A stretch of 64,000 nucleotides of DNA, from NCBI RefSeq assembly GCF_003269295.1, contig NZ_QLTT01000012.1, positions 132,811 to 196,810 on the forward strand, written 5' to 3'. The notes under the pieces were generated by a model, which saw only the letters and a program-made list of their open reading frames with translations, had not been told where the DNA came from and ran no database searches. Below are positions 34,988 to 43,405 of the stretch, one piece after another. Every line of letters begins with the position of its first letter. Position 1 is the stretch's first letter. The position numbers were made by a program, and so were the translations under genes. Source of the DNA: Lentzea atacamensis (GTDB lineage Bacteria; Actinomycetota; Actinomycetes; Mycobacteriales; Pseudonocardiaceae).

Positions 34988-36561
34988 CGGCGATCCACTC
35001 CTCGACGACCTCGTCGAGCAGCGCGAGCGTGAGCCGGCCCTGGCTGAGCACGACCTCGTGGAAGTCGCGGACGTCCTTGCCGGCGGCCTCGGCCTTCTCG
35101 CGCAGTTCCTGGAACTTCAGCCGTCCCACCATGTACGCGAGTGCCTGACCGGGCTCACCGAGGTAGCGGTCCACTTCGGACTCGATCTGCACGAGCCCCA
35201 TCGGAGTGTTCTCGACGAGGAAGTCGATGGCCTGCTGTCGGCTCCATCCCTTGGCGTGCAAGCCCGTGTCGACGACGAGGCGTCCCGCGCGCATGGCGTC
35301 CATCGTGAGCATGCCGAGCCTGGACTCGTCGTTGCTGTAAAGCCCCATCTCGTCAGCGAGGCGTTCGCAGTACAGGCCCCAGCCTTCGCCGAACACGCTG
35401 ATGGGTGCCTTGCGCCGCACGATGGGGAGGTCCTTGAGCAGGGCCAGCTTGGAGTGCTCGAAGTGATGACCCGGCACGGCCTCGTGGTACGCCGTGGCCT
35501 CGTCCTCGATTCTGAGGCGGTTCTGCGGTTCCTTGGTGTTGACGAAGTACGTGCCGGGCCGGCTGCCGTCCTCCGCCGCGGGGGAAGTAGTGCGGCGGCA
35601 CGTGCGCGGGCACCGCGGCCGGTGCCTCCTCGATGACGCATTTCCGGTCCGGCAGCGTGCGGAACCATTGGGGCGCAGCGGCTTCGGCCTTCGCGACGGC
35701 TCTGCGCGCGCCGTCGAGCATCTCCTCGGCGCTGCGATGGCGCAACGCGGGGTCGTTGCGGATGCGGTCGAACACGTCGTCGCCGTACTGGGCGAACTCC
35801 TGCTTGAGGTCCTCGATCAGCCGGATTCCGGTCGCGTGCAGGTCTTCCGGGTCGAGGTCCTCGGTCGTGTGGGTGTGGACCGCCATCCGGTAGAGCGCGT
35901 CACCCTCCGGCAGCCAGCACAGTCCGGCGTGCTCGGCGTCGCGCCCCAGCGGCAGGGCCTCGTCACGGAGGAAGTCGCGGTAGTTCTCGATCGCGGGCCG
36001 GACGACCTGCTCGATGATCTCGCTCGCGTCTTCCACGATGTCGAACGCGCCGAGGTTGGCGAGGTGGCCGTCCATCAGCTCGATGGACTGCTCCACCAGG
36101 TGTTTCACCGGCGTGCGACCGTTGGCGAAGCCCTTGCGGTGCCGGTCGATCATCGTCGTGAGGAACCCGTCGAGCCGGCGCAGCCGCTCCAGGTATCCGG
36201 CCCGGCGTTCCGGCGTGTTGACCGGCAGGCGCGGCAGGAACGCCAGCGTGCAGGCGACCGTCGTGCGGAGGTTGGCGCTGATGCCGAACTCGACCTGCCT
36301 CGAGTCGAGGTCGTCGGACTGCATGCGCACCTCGTGGAGCACGATCCCCTGCGTGATGCGATCGGGGAGGGTCTCCAGCTCGAGCCGCTCAGCGGCTTCA
36401 CCGAGCTCCCTCAGCCGTTCCCGGTGGCGCCGGTCGGCTTCCTCGCTGTGGTCGACGAGCGACTCGTGATCGACGTCGAAGCCCATCAGGCTGGCGTCGA
36501 CCGGGAAGCGGTCGAGAATGGCGTCGAAGAGGCGGTCGGCGAGCACGTCGATTTCGGACAT
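34980..36561 (-). pseudogene. DUF885 family protein, copy 2, frameshifted
   Basis: The gene starts at ATG 36561 after GGGGGACAG and runs with clear DUF885 similarity to HVPPHYFP near 35585. A run of five G on the plus strand (35580-35584), where four would fit, then shifts the frame. The correct continuation DGSRPGTYFVNTKEPQNRL ... HEAVPGHHFEHSK ends at 34980. The restored length is about 526 residues. It is upstream of and paralogous to copy 1, overlapping its GTG start by 8 bases. A homopolymer indel may be natural or a sequencing error. Confidence 0.75.
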
Positions 36562-36626
36562 CTGTCCCCCCAGAGTTACGCCGTTGAGCGGCCTTCACGT
36601 CCTGTTGTAGCGGGTATGCCCTCACC

Positions 36627-37295
36627 ATGCGGTGGTTCCTGCTGATCATCCTGCTGACCGGCTGTTCCGCGATACCTCTCTCCTCCTCCACACCACAGGT
36701 AGACCGTGTGCCTGCCGGAACCCTCGACGCCGCAACGGCGCGCACCTCTCTCGCCGCGCTGCCTGTGAGCGCACCGGGCCGTATGGACGGCTATTCGCGC
36801 GACTGCAACAGCGGCGCGTGCGTGTTCGGTCAGCCGTGGTTCGACACCGACGGCGACGGCTGCGACCAGCGCAGCCAGGTGCTGGCCCGCGACCTGACCG
36901 GCGTCTCGCGCAAGCCGGGCCGGTGCGGCGTGCAGTCGGGCACCCTCGACGACCCGTACACCGGCTCGCAGATCACCAGCGTGTCGAAGATCCAGATCGA
37001 CCACGTGGTGCCGCTGGCCGAGATGTGGCGCAGCGGAGCGGCGCGGTGGGCGCCCGAGCAGCGGGTGGCGGCGGCGAACGACCTGCGGAACCTGGTCGCG
37101 GTGTCCGGCAAGGTCAACCAGTCGAAGGGTGACAAGACGCCCGAGGAGTGGATGCCGCCCAACGCGGGCTACGCGTGTTCGTACGGGCGGATCTACGTGA
37201 CGGTCAAAGCGGCGTACGCGCTGAGCGTCGCGCCGGCGGAACGTTCGGCGTTGGAGAACGCACTCGCCACCTGTGACACACCCCCTGCGACATAA
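36627..37295 (+). CDS. Secreted HNH-family nuclease lipoprotein (DUF1524-like)
   Basis: The 222-residue protein has lipobox LLTGC (Cys13). The domain reads QIDHVVPLAEMWRSGA, then AANDLRNLVAVSGKVNQSKG and DKTPEEWMPP, the pattern of GmrSD C-terminal/DUF1524 HNH nucleases with catalytic DH. Four other Cys residues probably make disulfides outside the cell. Likely an extracellular DNase; the biological role is unknown. Confidence 0.85.
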   Translation: MRWFLLIILLTGCSAIPLSSSTPQVDRVPAGTLDAATARTSLAALPVSAPGRMDGYSRDCNSGACVFGQPWFDTDGDGCDQRSQVLARDLTGVSRKPGRCGVQSGTLDDPYTGSQITSVSKIQIDHVVPLAEMWRSGAARWAPEQRVAAANDLRNLVAVSGKVNQSKGDKTPEEWMPPNAGYACSYGRIYVTVKAAYALSVAPAERSALENALATCDTPPAT

Positions 37296-37312
37296 ACGGG
37301 AAACAATGCCAA

Positions 37313-38293
37313 TTGATTGACAATCGGCCTCCACCCATTCGTACCAACTTCGATGACGGCGCCGACCGGCCGGGATATCCTGCTCAGTCCGGCACTTGCG
37401 GCCGACAAGAGGGGTGGGCGGAGTTGCTGAGGTCGTTCGCACAGTGGCTGGAGAAATTCCTGCAGGATGAAGGGGCGGTCGGGTTCGTCAAGGGACTGCT
37501 CGGCCTCGTCGCGTTCGGCGCCGTGTTGTCCACCCTCTTCGGCCCGGTCGCGATTCGCACGGCGTTCGTGATCGGCGCAATCGTCCTGGTGCTCCTGCTC
37601 CTCGTCTACCTGACGGCCCGCGTCACCAAGCTCGAGGCGGAGTCCCGCGAGTACCGCGCCCTGCTGTCCAAGTACTCGTACATGCTGATGGAGCTGCAGC
37701 CCAGCCAGTTCGACATCAAGGTGTGGGAGCAGGTCGCGGTCATCAAGGCCAACGGCGACACCCAGGAGTTCATCACGGTCAACGCCGTCATTCGCAACGC
37801 CGAGGCGAAGTTCTTCCGGCTGCGCTTCGGCCCTGGCTGGAACCAGCCGAAGTCGGTCCAGAAGGAGGTCAACGCGAAAGTGCGCAGCCTCATGGTCGAC
37901 GGAAGCATGGGTCCGAGCTTTCTGGTCACGTCGCATTGGAGCGAGGACGGCAAGCTCGACATGGTTTCCCACTTCCACTCACCTGCGGAAGTGGACAGTG
38001 AAATACGCCTGAAGATGGAGTGGACCTGGCCGAAGAAATGTGTGCCGCTGATGGTGCACAAGAAGCCGGACCCGTTCACGTTCTACTTCCGGCAACCGGT
38101 CGAACGCGCGACCTACACGATCATCCTGCCGCCGGGAGCCGAGGTGCACTGGGACGTGATCGCGCTCAACCGGCTCAGGGACGACTTCGAGATCACCAGG
38201 CGAACCGACGCGGGCCGCGTCGAGATCAAGCTGGCCATCAACAACCTGCCGGCGAACCGCCGGGCCGGCATGGTGCTGGAACTGCAGAGGTAG
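37313..38293 (+). CDS. Membrane protein of unknown family
   Basis: The protein has an amphipathic start (LLRSFAQWLEKFLQDEG), two hydrophobic helices (VGFVKGLLGLVAFGAVLSTLF and a Val/Leu-rich one ending in VYLTARV; roughly residues 57-103 of the long form), a short coiled linker and a soluble beta-rich domain of about 190 residues with WTWPKKCVPLMVHKKPDPFT. The start may be TTG 37424, which follows AAGAGGGG and gives 289 residues; ATG 37313 is the longest form. No family is recognised. Confidence 0.6.
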   Translation: MIDNRPPPIRTNFDDGADRPGYPAQSGTCGRQEGWAELLRSFAQWLEKFLQDEGAVGFVKGLLGLVAFGAVLSTLFGPVAIRTAFVIGAIVLVLLLLVYLTARVTKLEAESREYRALLSKYSYMLMELQPSQFDIKVWEQVAVIKANGDTQEFITVNAVIRNAEAKFFRLRFGPGWNQPKSVQKEVNAKVRSLMVDGSMGPSFLVTSHWSEDGKLDMVSHFHSPAEVDSEIRLKMEWTWPKKCVPLMVHKKPDPFTFYFRQPVERATYTIILPPGAEVHWDVIALNRLRDDFEITRRTDAGRVEIKLAINNLPANRRAGMVLELQR

Positions 38294-38296
38294 AAC

Positions 38297-38331
38297 GGCC
38301 TGCACAAGCCGAACCCGAGACCGTGCAGGCC
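38297..38331. terminator. Hairpin between convergent units
   Basis: GGCCTGCAC (38297-38305) pairs with GTGCAGGCC (38323-38331) across a 17-base loop. It lies directly after the membrane-protein stop and also downstream of the tiny leftward ORF at 38365. No strong T-tract on either strand. Confidence 0.5.
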
Positions 38332-38364
38332 CCCTTGACGGGGCACAAAGCCCAGGTCAGCGAC

Positions 38365-38400
38365 TCACTTGTCGCCGTTCTCGCCGCCCATGTACGACAT
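38365..38400 (-). CDS. Possible 11-residue peptide gene
   Basis: A leftward ORF encodes MSYMGGENGDK and stops. The strong Shine-Dalgarno sequence AAGGAGG ends 10 bases before the ATG, better than that of most genes in this window. A hairpin lies 33 bases beyond the stop. No larger leftward gene follows, so it is not a leader of anything visible. It could be a signalling or modified peptide, or chance. Confidence 0.4.
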   Translation of the reverse strand: MSYMGGENGDK

Positions 38401-38634
38401 GGTGTGCGTTCCTCCTTCTAGCTGTGAGGTGGTGCGCATCGAATCACCACGGCACGGGGCGGCAGTGGAGGCTCGCCGGACCCGCTGGTGGTTCATCGCG
38501 CGAAGGTCGGCGATGTTAACCACTGAGACCCGGCTCACCTCAAGCGCCCCACTGGAAGCACCTGGTCACCGCGTCTTCCACCGCGTACGAGCTTAGTCCG
38601 CTGTTCGGATTCCAGCCTGGCGTCCGGCTAAAAC
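38401..38634. other. Intergenic region without recognised gene
   Basis: Between the tiny leftward ORF and the LuxR-like remnant I see no convincing coding region. A 75-codon rightward frame (38369-38596) has no ribosome-binding site or familiar motif. The leader and promoter of the leftward peptide ORF presumably lie here. Confidence 0.4.
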
Positions 38635-38730
38635 CTGACTCAGGGCTGGACCGCGACGTTGGAGACAGTGCAGCTCCACAAGCTCGTCACGAAGCTGGGG
38701 ATACAGAAAGACCCAGGTCAGGAAGCCTGA
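38635..38730 (+). pseudogene. Remnant of a LuxR-type HTH domain
   Basis: One frame reads LTQGWTATLETVQLHKLVTK then LGIQ and ends at TGA 38730. It resembles the end of a LuxR/NarL helix-turn-helix (consensus L..G.s...iA..L..s..TVk.H...i..KLG) with the first HTH helices deleted. It has no start or upstream domain. The tRNA-Thr terminator overlaps its last codons. Interpreted as a decayed gene fragment. Confidence 0.4.
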
Positions 38731-38740
38731 CCTGGGTCTT
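38708..38740 (-). terminator. Terminator of tRNA-Thr
   Basis: A perfect 15-bp stem (AAGACCCAGGTCAGG and complement) with a 3-base loop lies 9 bases beyond the tRNA 3' end and is followed on the minus strand by TCTG. Confidence 0.8.
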
Positions 38741-38749
38741 ATCTCACCG

Positions 38750-38823
38750 AGCCGCCTGTCGGAATCGAACCGACGACCTGCTCATTACGAGTGAGCCGCT
38801 CTGGCCGACTGAGCTAAGGCGGC
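38750..38823 (-). tRNA. tRNA-Thr (anticodon CGT)
   Basis: The 74-nt sequence folds as a full cloverleaf: acceptor GCCGCCT/AGGCGGC, D stem GCTC/GAGC, anticodon stem GCTCA/TGAGC around loop CTCGTAA, and T arm GTCGG-TTCGATT-CCGAC. The anticodon CGT reads ACG (Thr). The 3' CCA is not encoded. A TATAGT box lies upstream and a terminator follows. Confidence 0.95.
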
Positions 38824-38834
38824 GAGACGCGATA

Positions 38835-38861
38835 ACTATAGCGGGTCTGCAGACCCGTCAC
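38835..38861 (-). promoter_or_regulatory. tRNA-Thr promoter with overlapping palindrome
   Basis: On the minus strand TATAGT (38840-38835) lies 11 bases before the mature tRNA 5' end and makes a good -10 box; GTGACG about 15 bases further upstream is a weak -35. A perfect 16-base palindrome CGGGTCTGCAGACCCG (38842-38857) fills the spacer and could be an operator or roadblock. The rightward gene at 38932 also begins beyond it. Confidence 0.5.
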
Positions 38862-38931
38862 TCACGGGGGTCGGCTTCGTTGTACGGACCGTGACCGATG
38901 TCACCACCTCCTAGCCGCCGAGGAGTGGTTC

Positions 38932-40293
38932 ATGCGCCGATCGTTGTCCGCGCCGCTGGCAGGGTTGTTGCTCGCGCTCGTCGCGGCGCCCGCGCTCGCG
39001 CAGCCGCCCACCACACCGGTGCCGGGGCCACGCGATCCGAACCAGCCGCCCGCGTCGGCGCCGAACGGGCCGCAACCACTTGCGCATGCTGTTGGTGATG
39101 CCGGGACCGGATTGAGTGTCGTGCGTCTTGGGCCTCAAGGGATGCCCACGAACACGATCCTTCCCGGGCTCGGTGACCAGCTGCCGAAGCAGTCCGTCAC
39201 CGAGTTCGGGCTGGGGCTCGCCAGTGCACAGGTCAACACCGAGGCGTTCCTGAGCACCGAGCGGGTGGTCACGCAGGCCAGCCCGTTCGGCTTCGCGGTG
39301 GCGGGGCGGTCGCCGCAGTCGCCGGGAACGCTGGTGCAGACGGCGATTCCGGACAACCCGCAGCCCACGAACGGCGGGCTGCCGATTCCCGAGACGCCGC
39401 TCGGGCAGCTCCGGGTGCTCAACGGCAGCGTGCACGCGCGTTGGGACGAGAAGCTCGGGCCGTGCATCAGTCCGCTGGCGACGGCCAGGACGTCGCTCGC
39501 CGGGCTCGAGGTGCTGAGCGCGCTGCCGGCCGAGGTGCCTTTGCCGTCGAAGAGTCTCGTCAGCGTCCCGGACACGTTCGAGGCGAACTCCCAGGTGCGG
39601 CTCGTCGATCTGCCGGGCAGCAAGAACAAGGCGGTCGAGTCGACGTCGACCATGCGCGCGGTGAGTGTGGAGATCGCGGGTGGCATCAAGATCGACGTGG
39701 CCACGCCGCCGACGCTCACGGCCACCGCGACCGGGGACGAGAAGACGTCCAAGATCACCTACACGGCGCCGGTGCTGCGGGTCAGCCAGAACGGCAAGGA
39801 GCTCGGCACGCTCGACGCCGCGCACCCGACGCTGGACATCCCGTTGTTGCTGGACCTGGTCGTGATCAAGCTGCAGATCGCCGGGCTCAACGAGAAGAAG
39901 GCGAGCTTCACCGGCAACGGGTTCAGCGGCTTCCAGCTCGGGGCCACGGCTCGGATGCTCGACGTGCAGCTGTTGCCGACGGACAAGCTGAAACTGCCGA
40001 ACCTGCCGACGGCACTCGCGCAGATCTCGCTCGGCGAGCAGATCGTGCGGGCCGCGGCGCCGCAGGGTGGCGTGATCTGCGGAACCGCGCAGCCGCCGCA
40101 GACCCAGCAACCGGGTGGCGGGGCGGCGCCTCCGCAGCAGAAGACGCCGCTCGCCCACACCAACGCCGCGTACCAGTCGATCCCGCTGTTCTGGACCGGC
40201 ACGGGGCTGTTGCTCGCGGGGGTGGTGCTGGTCGCCGCGCTGCCGGTCAGAGGCCGATCGCGCGTGCGAGCTCCCGGGGTTTCAGAACCCTGA
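38932..40293 (+). CDS. Secreted, C-terminally membrane-anchored protein (choice-of-anchor-like)
   Basis: The 453-residue protein has a signal peptide (LSAPLAGLLLALVAAPALA, cleavage after about residue 23), a Pro-rich linker, a long beta-rich extracellular part and a C-terminal helix (IPLFWTGTGLLLAGVVLVAAL) followed by a basic tail. That layout fits a surface protein anchored by its C-terminus, without an LPxTG sortase motif. Function is unknown. GAGGAG precedes the ATG. Its end overlaps the convergent GH88 gene by 47 bases. Confidence 0.7.
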   Translation: MRRSLSAPLAGLLLALVAAPALAQPPTTPVPGPRDPNQPPASAPNGPQPLAHAVGDAGTGLSVVRLGPQGMPTNTILPGLGDQLPKQSVTEFGLGLASAQVNTEAFLSTERVVTQASPFGFAVAGRSPQSPGTLVQTAIPDNPQPTNGGLPIPETPLGQLRVLNGSVHARWDEKLGPCISPLATARTSLAGLEVLSALPAEVPLPSKSLVSVPDTFEANSQVRLVDLPGSKNKAVESTSTMRAVSVEIAGGIKIDVATPPTLTATATGDEKTSKITYTAPVLRVSQNGKELGTLDAAHPTLDIPLLLDLVVIKLQIAGLNEKKASFTGNGFSGFQLGATARMLDVQLLPTDKLKLPNLPTALAQISLGEQIVRAAAPQGGVICGTAQPPQTQQPGGGAAPPQQKTPLAHTNAAYQSIPLFWTGTGLLLAGVVLVAALPVRGRSRVRAPGVSEP

Positions 40294-41440
40294 GCAACGC
40301 CTCCATGAGGTAGTAGTCGCCGTAGGGCAGGGAAACCTCGATGCCGACCTCGATGCGCCGGTTGCGGGTGCCGCGCGCCAGAATCGCCTCGTGCCGTTCT
40401 GAACGGGTCGTCAAACACGTGCGGCACAAGGCATCCAGGATGCGCAACGCGGCCAGCCGGTACGACAACCTGCCGGAGGCCTGCGCGAGGTCGATCAAGC
40501 CGCACGCCATGATGGCGCCCGCCGACGAGTCCTTGACGTCGTTGGGCGCCAACGGTGAGCGGTAGTCCCACACCGGAATGTGGTCCGGCGTGAGGGCATC
40601 CAGCGCGAAGTCGGCGAGTTTCCTCGCGGAGTCCAGGAACTCACGCCTGCGAGTACGCCGGTACATCGTCGTGAAGCCGTAGATGCCCCAGGCCTGGCCA
40701 CGCGACCAGCACGACGTCGGGCTGTAACCCTGGTTCGTGTTGGGGCCGATGTCCTCGCCGGTGTCCGGGTTGAAGTCGAAGACGTGCGGCGTGGAGCCGT
40801 CCGGCCGGATGAACTTGGCGCGCGTGGTCAGCGAGTGCGCCACCGCGATGTCCAGGAACCGCGGGTCCCCGGTCTGCTCAGACGCGAACGCCAGCAGGTC
40901 GAGGTTCATCATCGTGTCCATGATCGCCCGGCCCGCGTTGTTCGGCGTGCCGAGCGCTCCCCACGCCCTGATGAAGCGGCCCTTCTCGTTGTACCGCTGG
41001 GTCAACGACGACGCGGCCTGCACCGCACCGTCACGCCAGGAGACGTCACCGGTGAGCCGGTACGCGGTCACCCACGACGGGTAGAACAGGAAGCCCAGGT
41101 CGTGGATCGACGTGTCGGTGCGCCGCGGGGACAGCCGCAGCGCCGACTCCACCGCCCACGTCCTGAACTGCTCGTCACCGCTGTCCAAGAAGGCGAGCCA
41201 GTGCATGCCGGGCCAGAACCCGCCGACCCAGCCGCCGGAGTTGACGTAGATCCACTTCTCGAACTTGGTCTCCTCGGGGAACGAGGTGACGTTCGGCGCG
41301 ACCTGGCGGAGTTTCCGCAGCGCGTAGTCCAGGGACTCCCGGAACAGCCGGTTCGAGGACGCTTCCGCGGCCGGCGCCAACCCGACACCCACCGAACCTG
41401 CGGCAGCCGCACCGAGCAGGGCTCTGCGGCTGAACGTCAT
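40247..41440 (-). CDS. GH88 unsaturated glucuronyl/rhamnogalacturonyl hydrolase, Tat-exported
   Basis: The 397-residue protein has a twin-arginine signal (FSRRALLGAAAAG). The (alpha/alpha)6-barrel of GH88 follows, with GGWVGGFWPGMHWLAF, SIHDLGFLFYPSW (probable catalytic Asp), GQAWGIYGFTTMY and LPYGDYYLMEALLR. GH88 enzymes remove unsaturated uronic acid residues left by polysaccharide lyases. The neighbouring KduD-like SDR and IclR regulator fit uronate catabolism. The start is ATG 41440, or an upstream GTG 41455/TTG 41458. Confidence 0.87.
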   Translation of the reverse strand: MTFSRRALLGAAAAGSVGVGLAPAAEASSNRLFRESLDYALRKLRQVAPNVTSFPEETKFEKWIYVNSGGWVGGFWPGMHWLAFLDSGDEQFRTWAVESALRLSPRRTDTSIHDLGFLFYPSWVTAYRLTGDVSWRDGAVQAASSLTQRYNEKGRFIRAWGALGTPNNAGRAIMDTMMNLDLLAFASEQTGDPRFLDIAVAHSLTTRAKFIRPDGSTPHVFDFNPDTGEDIGPNTNQGYSPTSCWSRGQAWGIYGFTTMYRRTRRREFLDSARKLADFALDALTPDHIPVWDYRSPLAPNDVKDSSAGAIMACGLIDLAQASGRLSYRLAALRILDALCRTCLTTRSERHEAILARGTRNRRIEVGIEVSLPYGDYYLMEALLRVLKPRELARAIGL

Positions 41441-41510
41441 TTTTTGCTCGTACACCAATGGCCGCCCTTCCTCAGCCTGAACGGCTCCGGCGGCGTGGAT
41501 CCGAAAGGCT

Positions 41511-41537
41511 TGTTCCAGTCAACGGAACGTTGTTCCA
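41511..41537. promoter_or_regulatory. Probable IclR operator in the GH88/SDR divergent region
   Basis: TGTTCCA occurs twice (41511-41517, 41531-41537), 20 bases apart, with inverted GGAAC (41524-41528) between, giving interlocking TTCC/GGAA repeats. It lies in the 152-bp divergent gap between GH88 and the SDR gene, whose downstream neighbour is an IclR regulator. IclR proteins typically bind such repeated TTCC/GGAA half-sites. Confidence 0.5.
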
Positions 41538-41592
41538 TGTCGTTCGGCGCACATCGTGTCACTCCGCCGCCCCGATCGGAAGGCATCCCCAG

Positions 41593-42335
41593 ATGCAAAC
41601 CAGGCCTGCGGTGAACTTCTCGCTGGAAGGCAGGACAGCCCTCGTGACCGGCGCCCGCACCGGCATCGGCCGAGCCATCGCCAGAGGCCTGCACGAGGCC
41701 GGCGCGTCGTTGATCCTCGTGGGGCGCGGCGACCTGTCCGACGTGGCGCCGGCACTCACCACGGTGTCGGCGGACCTCTCGGACCCCGCCTCGGTCGAGC
41801 CCGCGCTGGCACCGGTGCTGCGCGACCAGGAGGTGGACATCCTGGTCAACAACGCCGGGACCGTCCACCGCGGTCCGGCCGTCGACGTCTCGCTGTCCGA
41901 CTGGCAGCGGGTGATGGCCGTCAACCTCGACTCCGCGTTCGAGATCTCGAAGCTCTGCGGCCGTCAGATGGTGGCCAGAGGCAGCGGCAAGGTCGTGAAC
42001 ATCGCGTCCATGCTGTCTTTCAGGGCGGCATCCTCGTCTCGGCCTACACCGCCTCGAAGCACGCGATCGTCGGCATGACCAAGCTGCTGACCAACGAGTG
42101 GGCCGCGGCAAACGTGCAGGTCAACGCCATCGCCCCGGGCTACGTCGAAACCGGCAACACCGCCCCGCTCCGCGCCGACCCTGACCGCGAGCCGGCGATC
42201 CGAGCCCGCATCCCGGCTGGCCGCTGGGGCAAGCCGGAAGATCTGGTGGGCCCAGCGGTGTTCCTTTCGTCCACGGCGTCCGATTATGTGACCGGACACG
42301 TGCTCGTGGTCGATGGAGGCTGGCTGGCGAGATGA
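41593..42335 (+). pseudogene. KduD-like short-chain dehydrogenase, frameshifted
   Basis: The first frame has NFSLEGRTALVTGARTGIGR (TGxxxGIG cofactor motif), then LVNNAG and KVVNIASM. It leaves the SDR pattern near 42017-42023. The next frame resumes with GGILVSAYTASKHAIVGMTK (catalytic YxxxK) and ends at 42335 with LVVDGGW. One missing base (CTTTCAGGGC where CTTTCCAGGGC would fit) restores about 247 residues. KduD-type enzymes oxidise 2-keto-3-deoxygluconate relatives in uronate breakdown. The start may be ATG 41593 or GTG 41611. The end overlaps the IclR gene as ATGA. Confidence 0.72.
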
Positions 42336-43069
42336 CCGATACCGCCGTCGAGAAGACGCTCGCCGTGCTGGAGGCCCTCGCCGACCACACGCGCATCACG
42401 GACATCGCGCGGGTGACCGGCCTGCCGAAGTCCACGGTCCACCGCCTGCTCCAGACCATGGTGGACCGAGGCTTCGCCACCCTGGGCTCGGACGGCTACC
42501 TGACCGGCCCGCGCGTCCTGGCGCTCGCCGGCAAGGTGCTGCGCCCTCTCGACACGGTGGAGCGGGCCCGCCCGTTCCTGCGCGCGCTGCAGGAGTCCAC
42601 GGGCTGCACGGTGCACCTGGCCGTGCTCTTCGGCGACGAACTGGTCTACGTGGACAAGATCGAGGCCAACAAGCCCTACCGCATGGCCTCGCGCCTGGGC
42701 ATGTCCCTGCCCGCGCACGGCACCGCCATCGGCAAGACCGTGCTGGCCTCGATGTCCGAAGCCGAACTGGACGCGTACATCGACCGGGTCGGCCTTCCGG
42801 GCCGCACGCCACGCACGATCACCTCGTCCCTCCGCCTGAAGTCGCAGCTGACGCGGGTGCGACGGTCGCGGTTCGCGCTGGACGACGAGGAGAACGAGGT
42901 CGGGGTGCGTTGTGTGGGCGCCGCGATCCGTGACCACGCGGGCGCGGTGATCGGCGGGATTTCGGCGTCCTCGCTGGCGATGGAGCACTCGTTGCCCGAG
43001 TTGATCGCGCTGGGGCCGCGGGTGCTGCGCGCGGCCGACGAGGTGTCAGCGGCACTCGGCTGGGTCTGA
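42332..43069 (+). CDS. IclR-family transcriptional regulator
   Basis: The 245-residue protein has an N-terminal winged HTH (ALADHTRITDIARVTGLPKS, then TVHRLLQTM) and a C-terminal ligand-binding domain (MSLPAHGTAIGKTVLASM, GVRCVGAAIRDHAGAVIGGI). It is coupled to the KduD-like gene. By context it likely senses a uronate-derived keto acid, as KdgR does, and controls the divergent GH88/SDR promoters. Confidence 0.9.
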   Translation: MTDTAVEKTLAVLEALADHTRITDIARVTGLPKSTVHRLLQTMVDRGFATLGSDGYLTGPRVLALAGKVLRPLDTVERARPFLRALQESTGCTVHLAVLFGDELVYVDKIEANKPYRMASRLGMSLPAHGTAIGKTVLASMSEAELDAYIDRVGLPGRTPRTITSSLRLKSQLTRVRRSRFALDDEENEVGVRCVGAAIRDHAGAVIGGISASSLAMEHSLPELIALGPRVLRAADEVSAALGWV

Positions 43070-43405
43070 TCGGCGGTGCACCGCGTCGAACAACTGCCAC
43101 CCGTCGAACTTCGTGCGAGCGGCCGGTTGCCAGCCGCGGGCGGCCGCCTCGTCGAGCATGGCGCGGATCACCCTGGGCAGGTTGAGGTTCAGGATCCGTC
43201 CATCGGGGTGTCGCACCGCGCCCGCGTGCGCGTACACGCCGTCGCCGGACTGGAACACCACCACGAACTCCCCCGGCGCGCCGTCACAGCTCAACCTCAC
43301 CACTTCACGGCAGCAGCTGTCGTCATGAGAGTGGCGAACCGACCAGACGAACCGATCGGCACCGACGCGCAACCACCTGACCCTGCGGCGCCCCACGTGG
43401 ATCAC
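43046..43405 (-). CDS. Small conserved hypothetical protein downstream of holB
   Basis: The 119-residue soluble protein reads VIHVGRRRVRWLRVGADRFV with later HSHDDSCCREVVRLS and GWQPAARTKFDGWQLFDAV. The start GTG 43405 overlaps the holB stop as GTGA, so it is translated with holB. The HDDSCC cluster might bind metal. No family is recognised. The 3' end overlaps the convergent IclR gene by 24 bases. Confidence 0.65.
   Translation of the reverse strand: MIHVGRRRVRWLRVGADRFVWSVRHSHDDSCCREVVRLSCDGAPGEFVVVFQSGDGVYAHAGAVRHPDGRILNLNLPRVIRAMLDEAAARGWQPAARTKFDGWQLFDAVHRRSDPAECR

Noticed and set aside
38369..38596. 75-codon rightward ORF
   Set aside because: No ribosome-binding site, biased composition without motif, and it overlaps the better supported leftward micro-ORF.
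38750..38823. Integrated mobile element at tRNA-Thr
   Set aside because: No integrase, no repeated tRNA 3' end and no flanking direct repeat was seen; only a short LuxR-like remnant remains.
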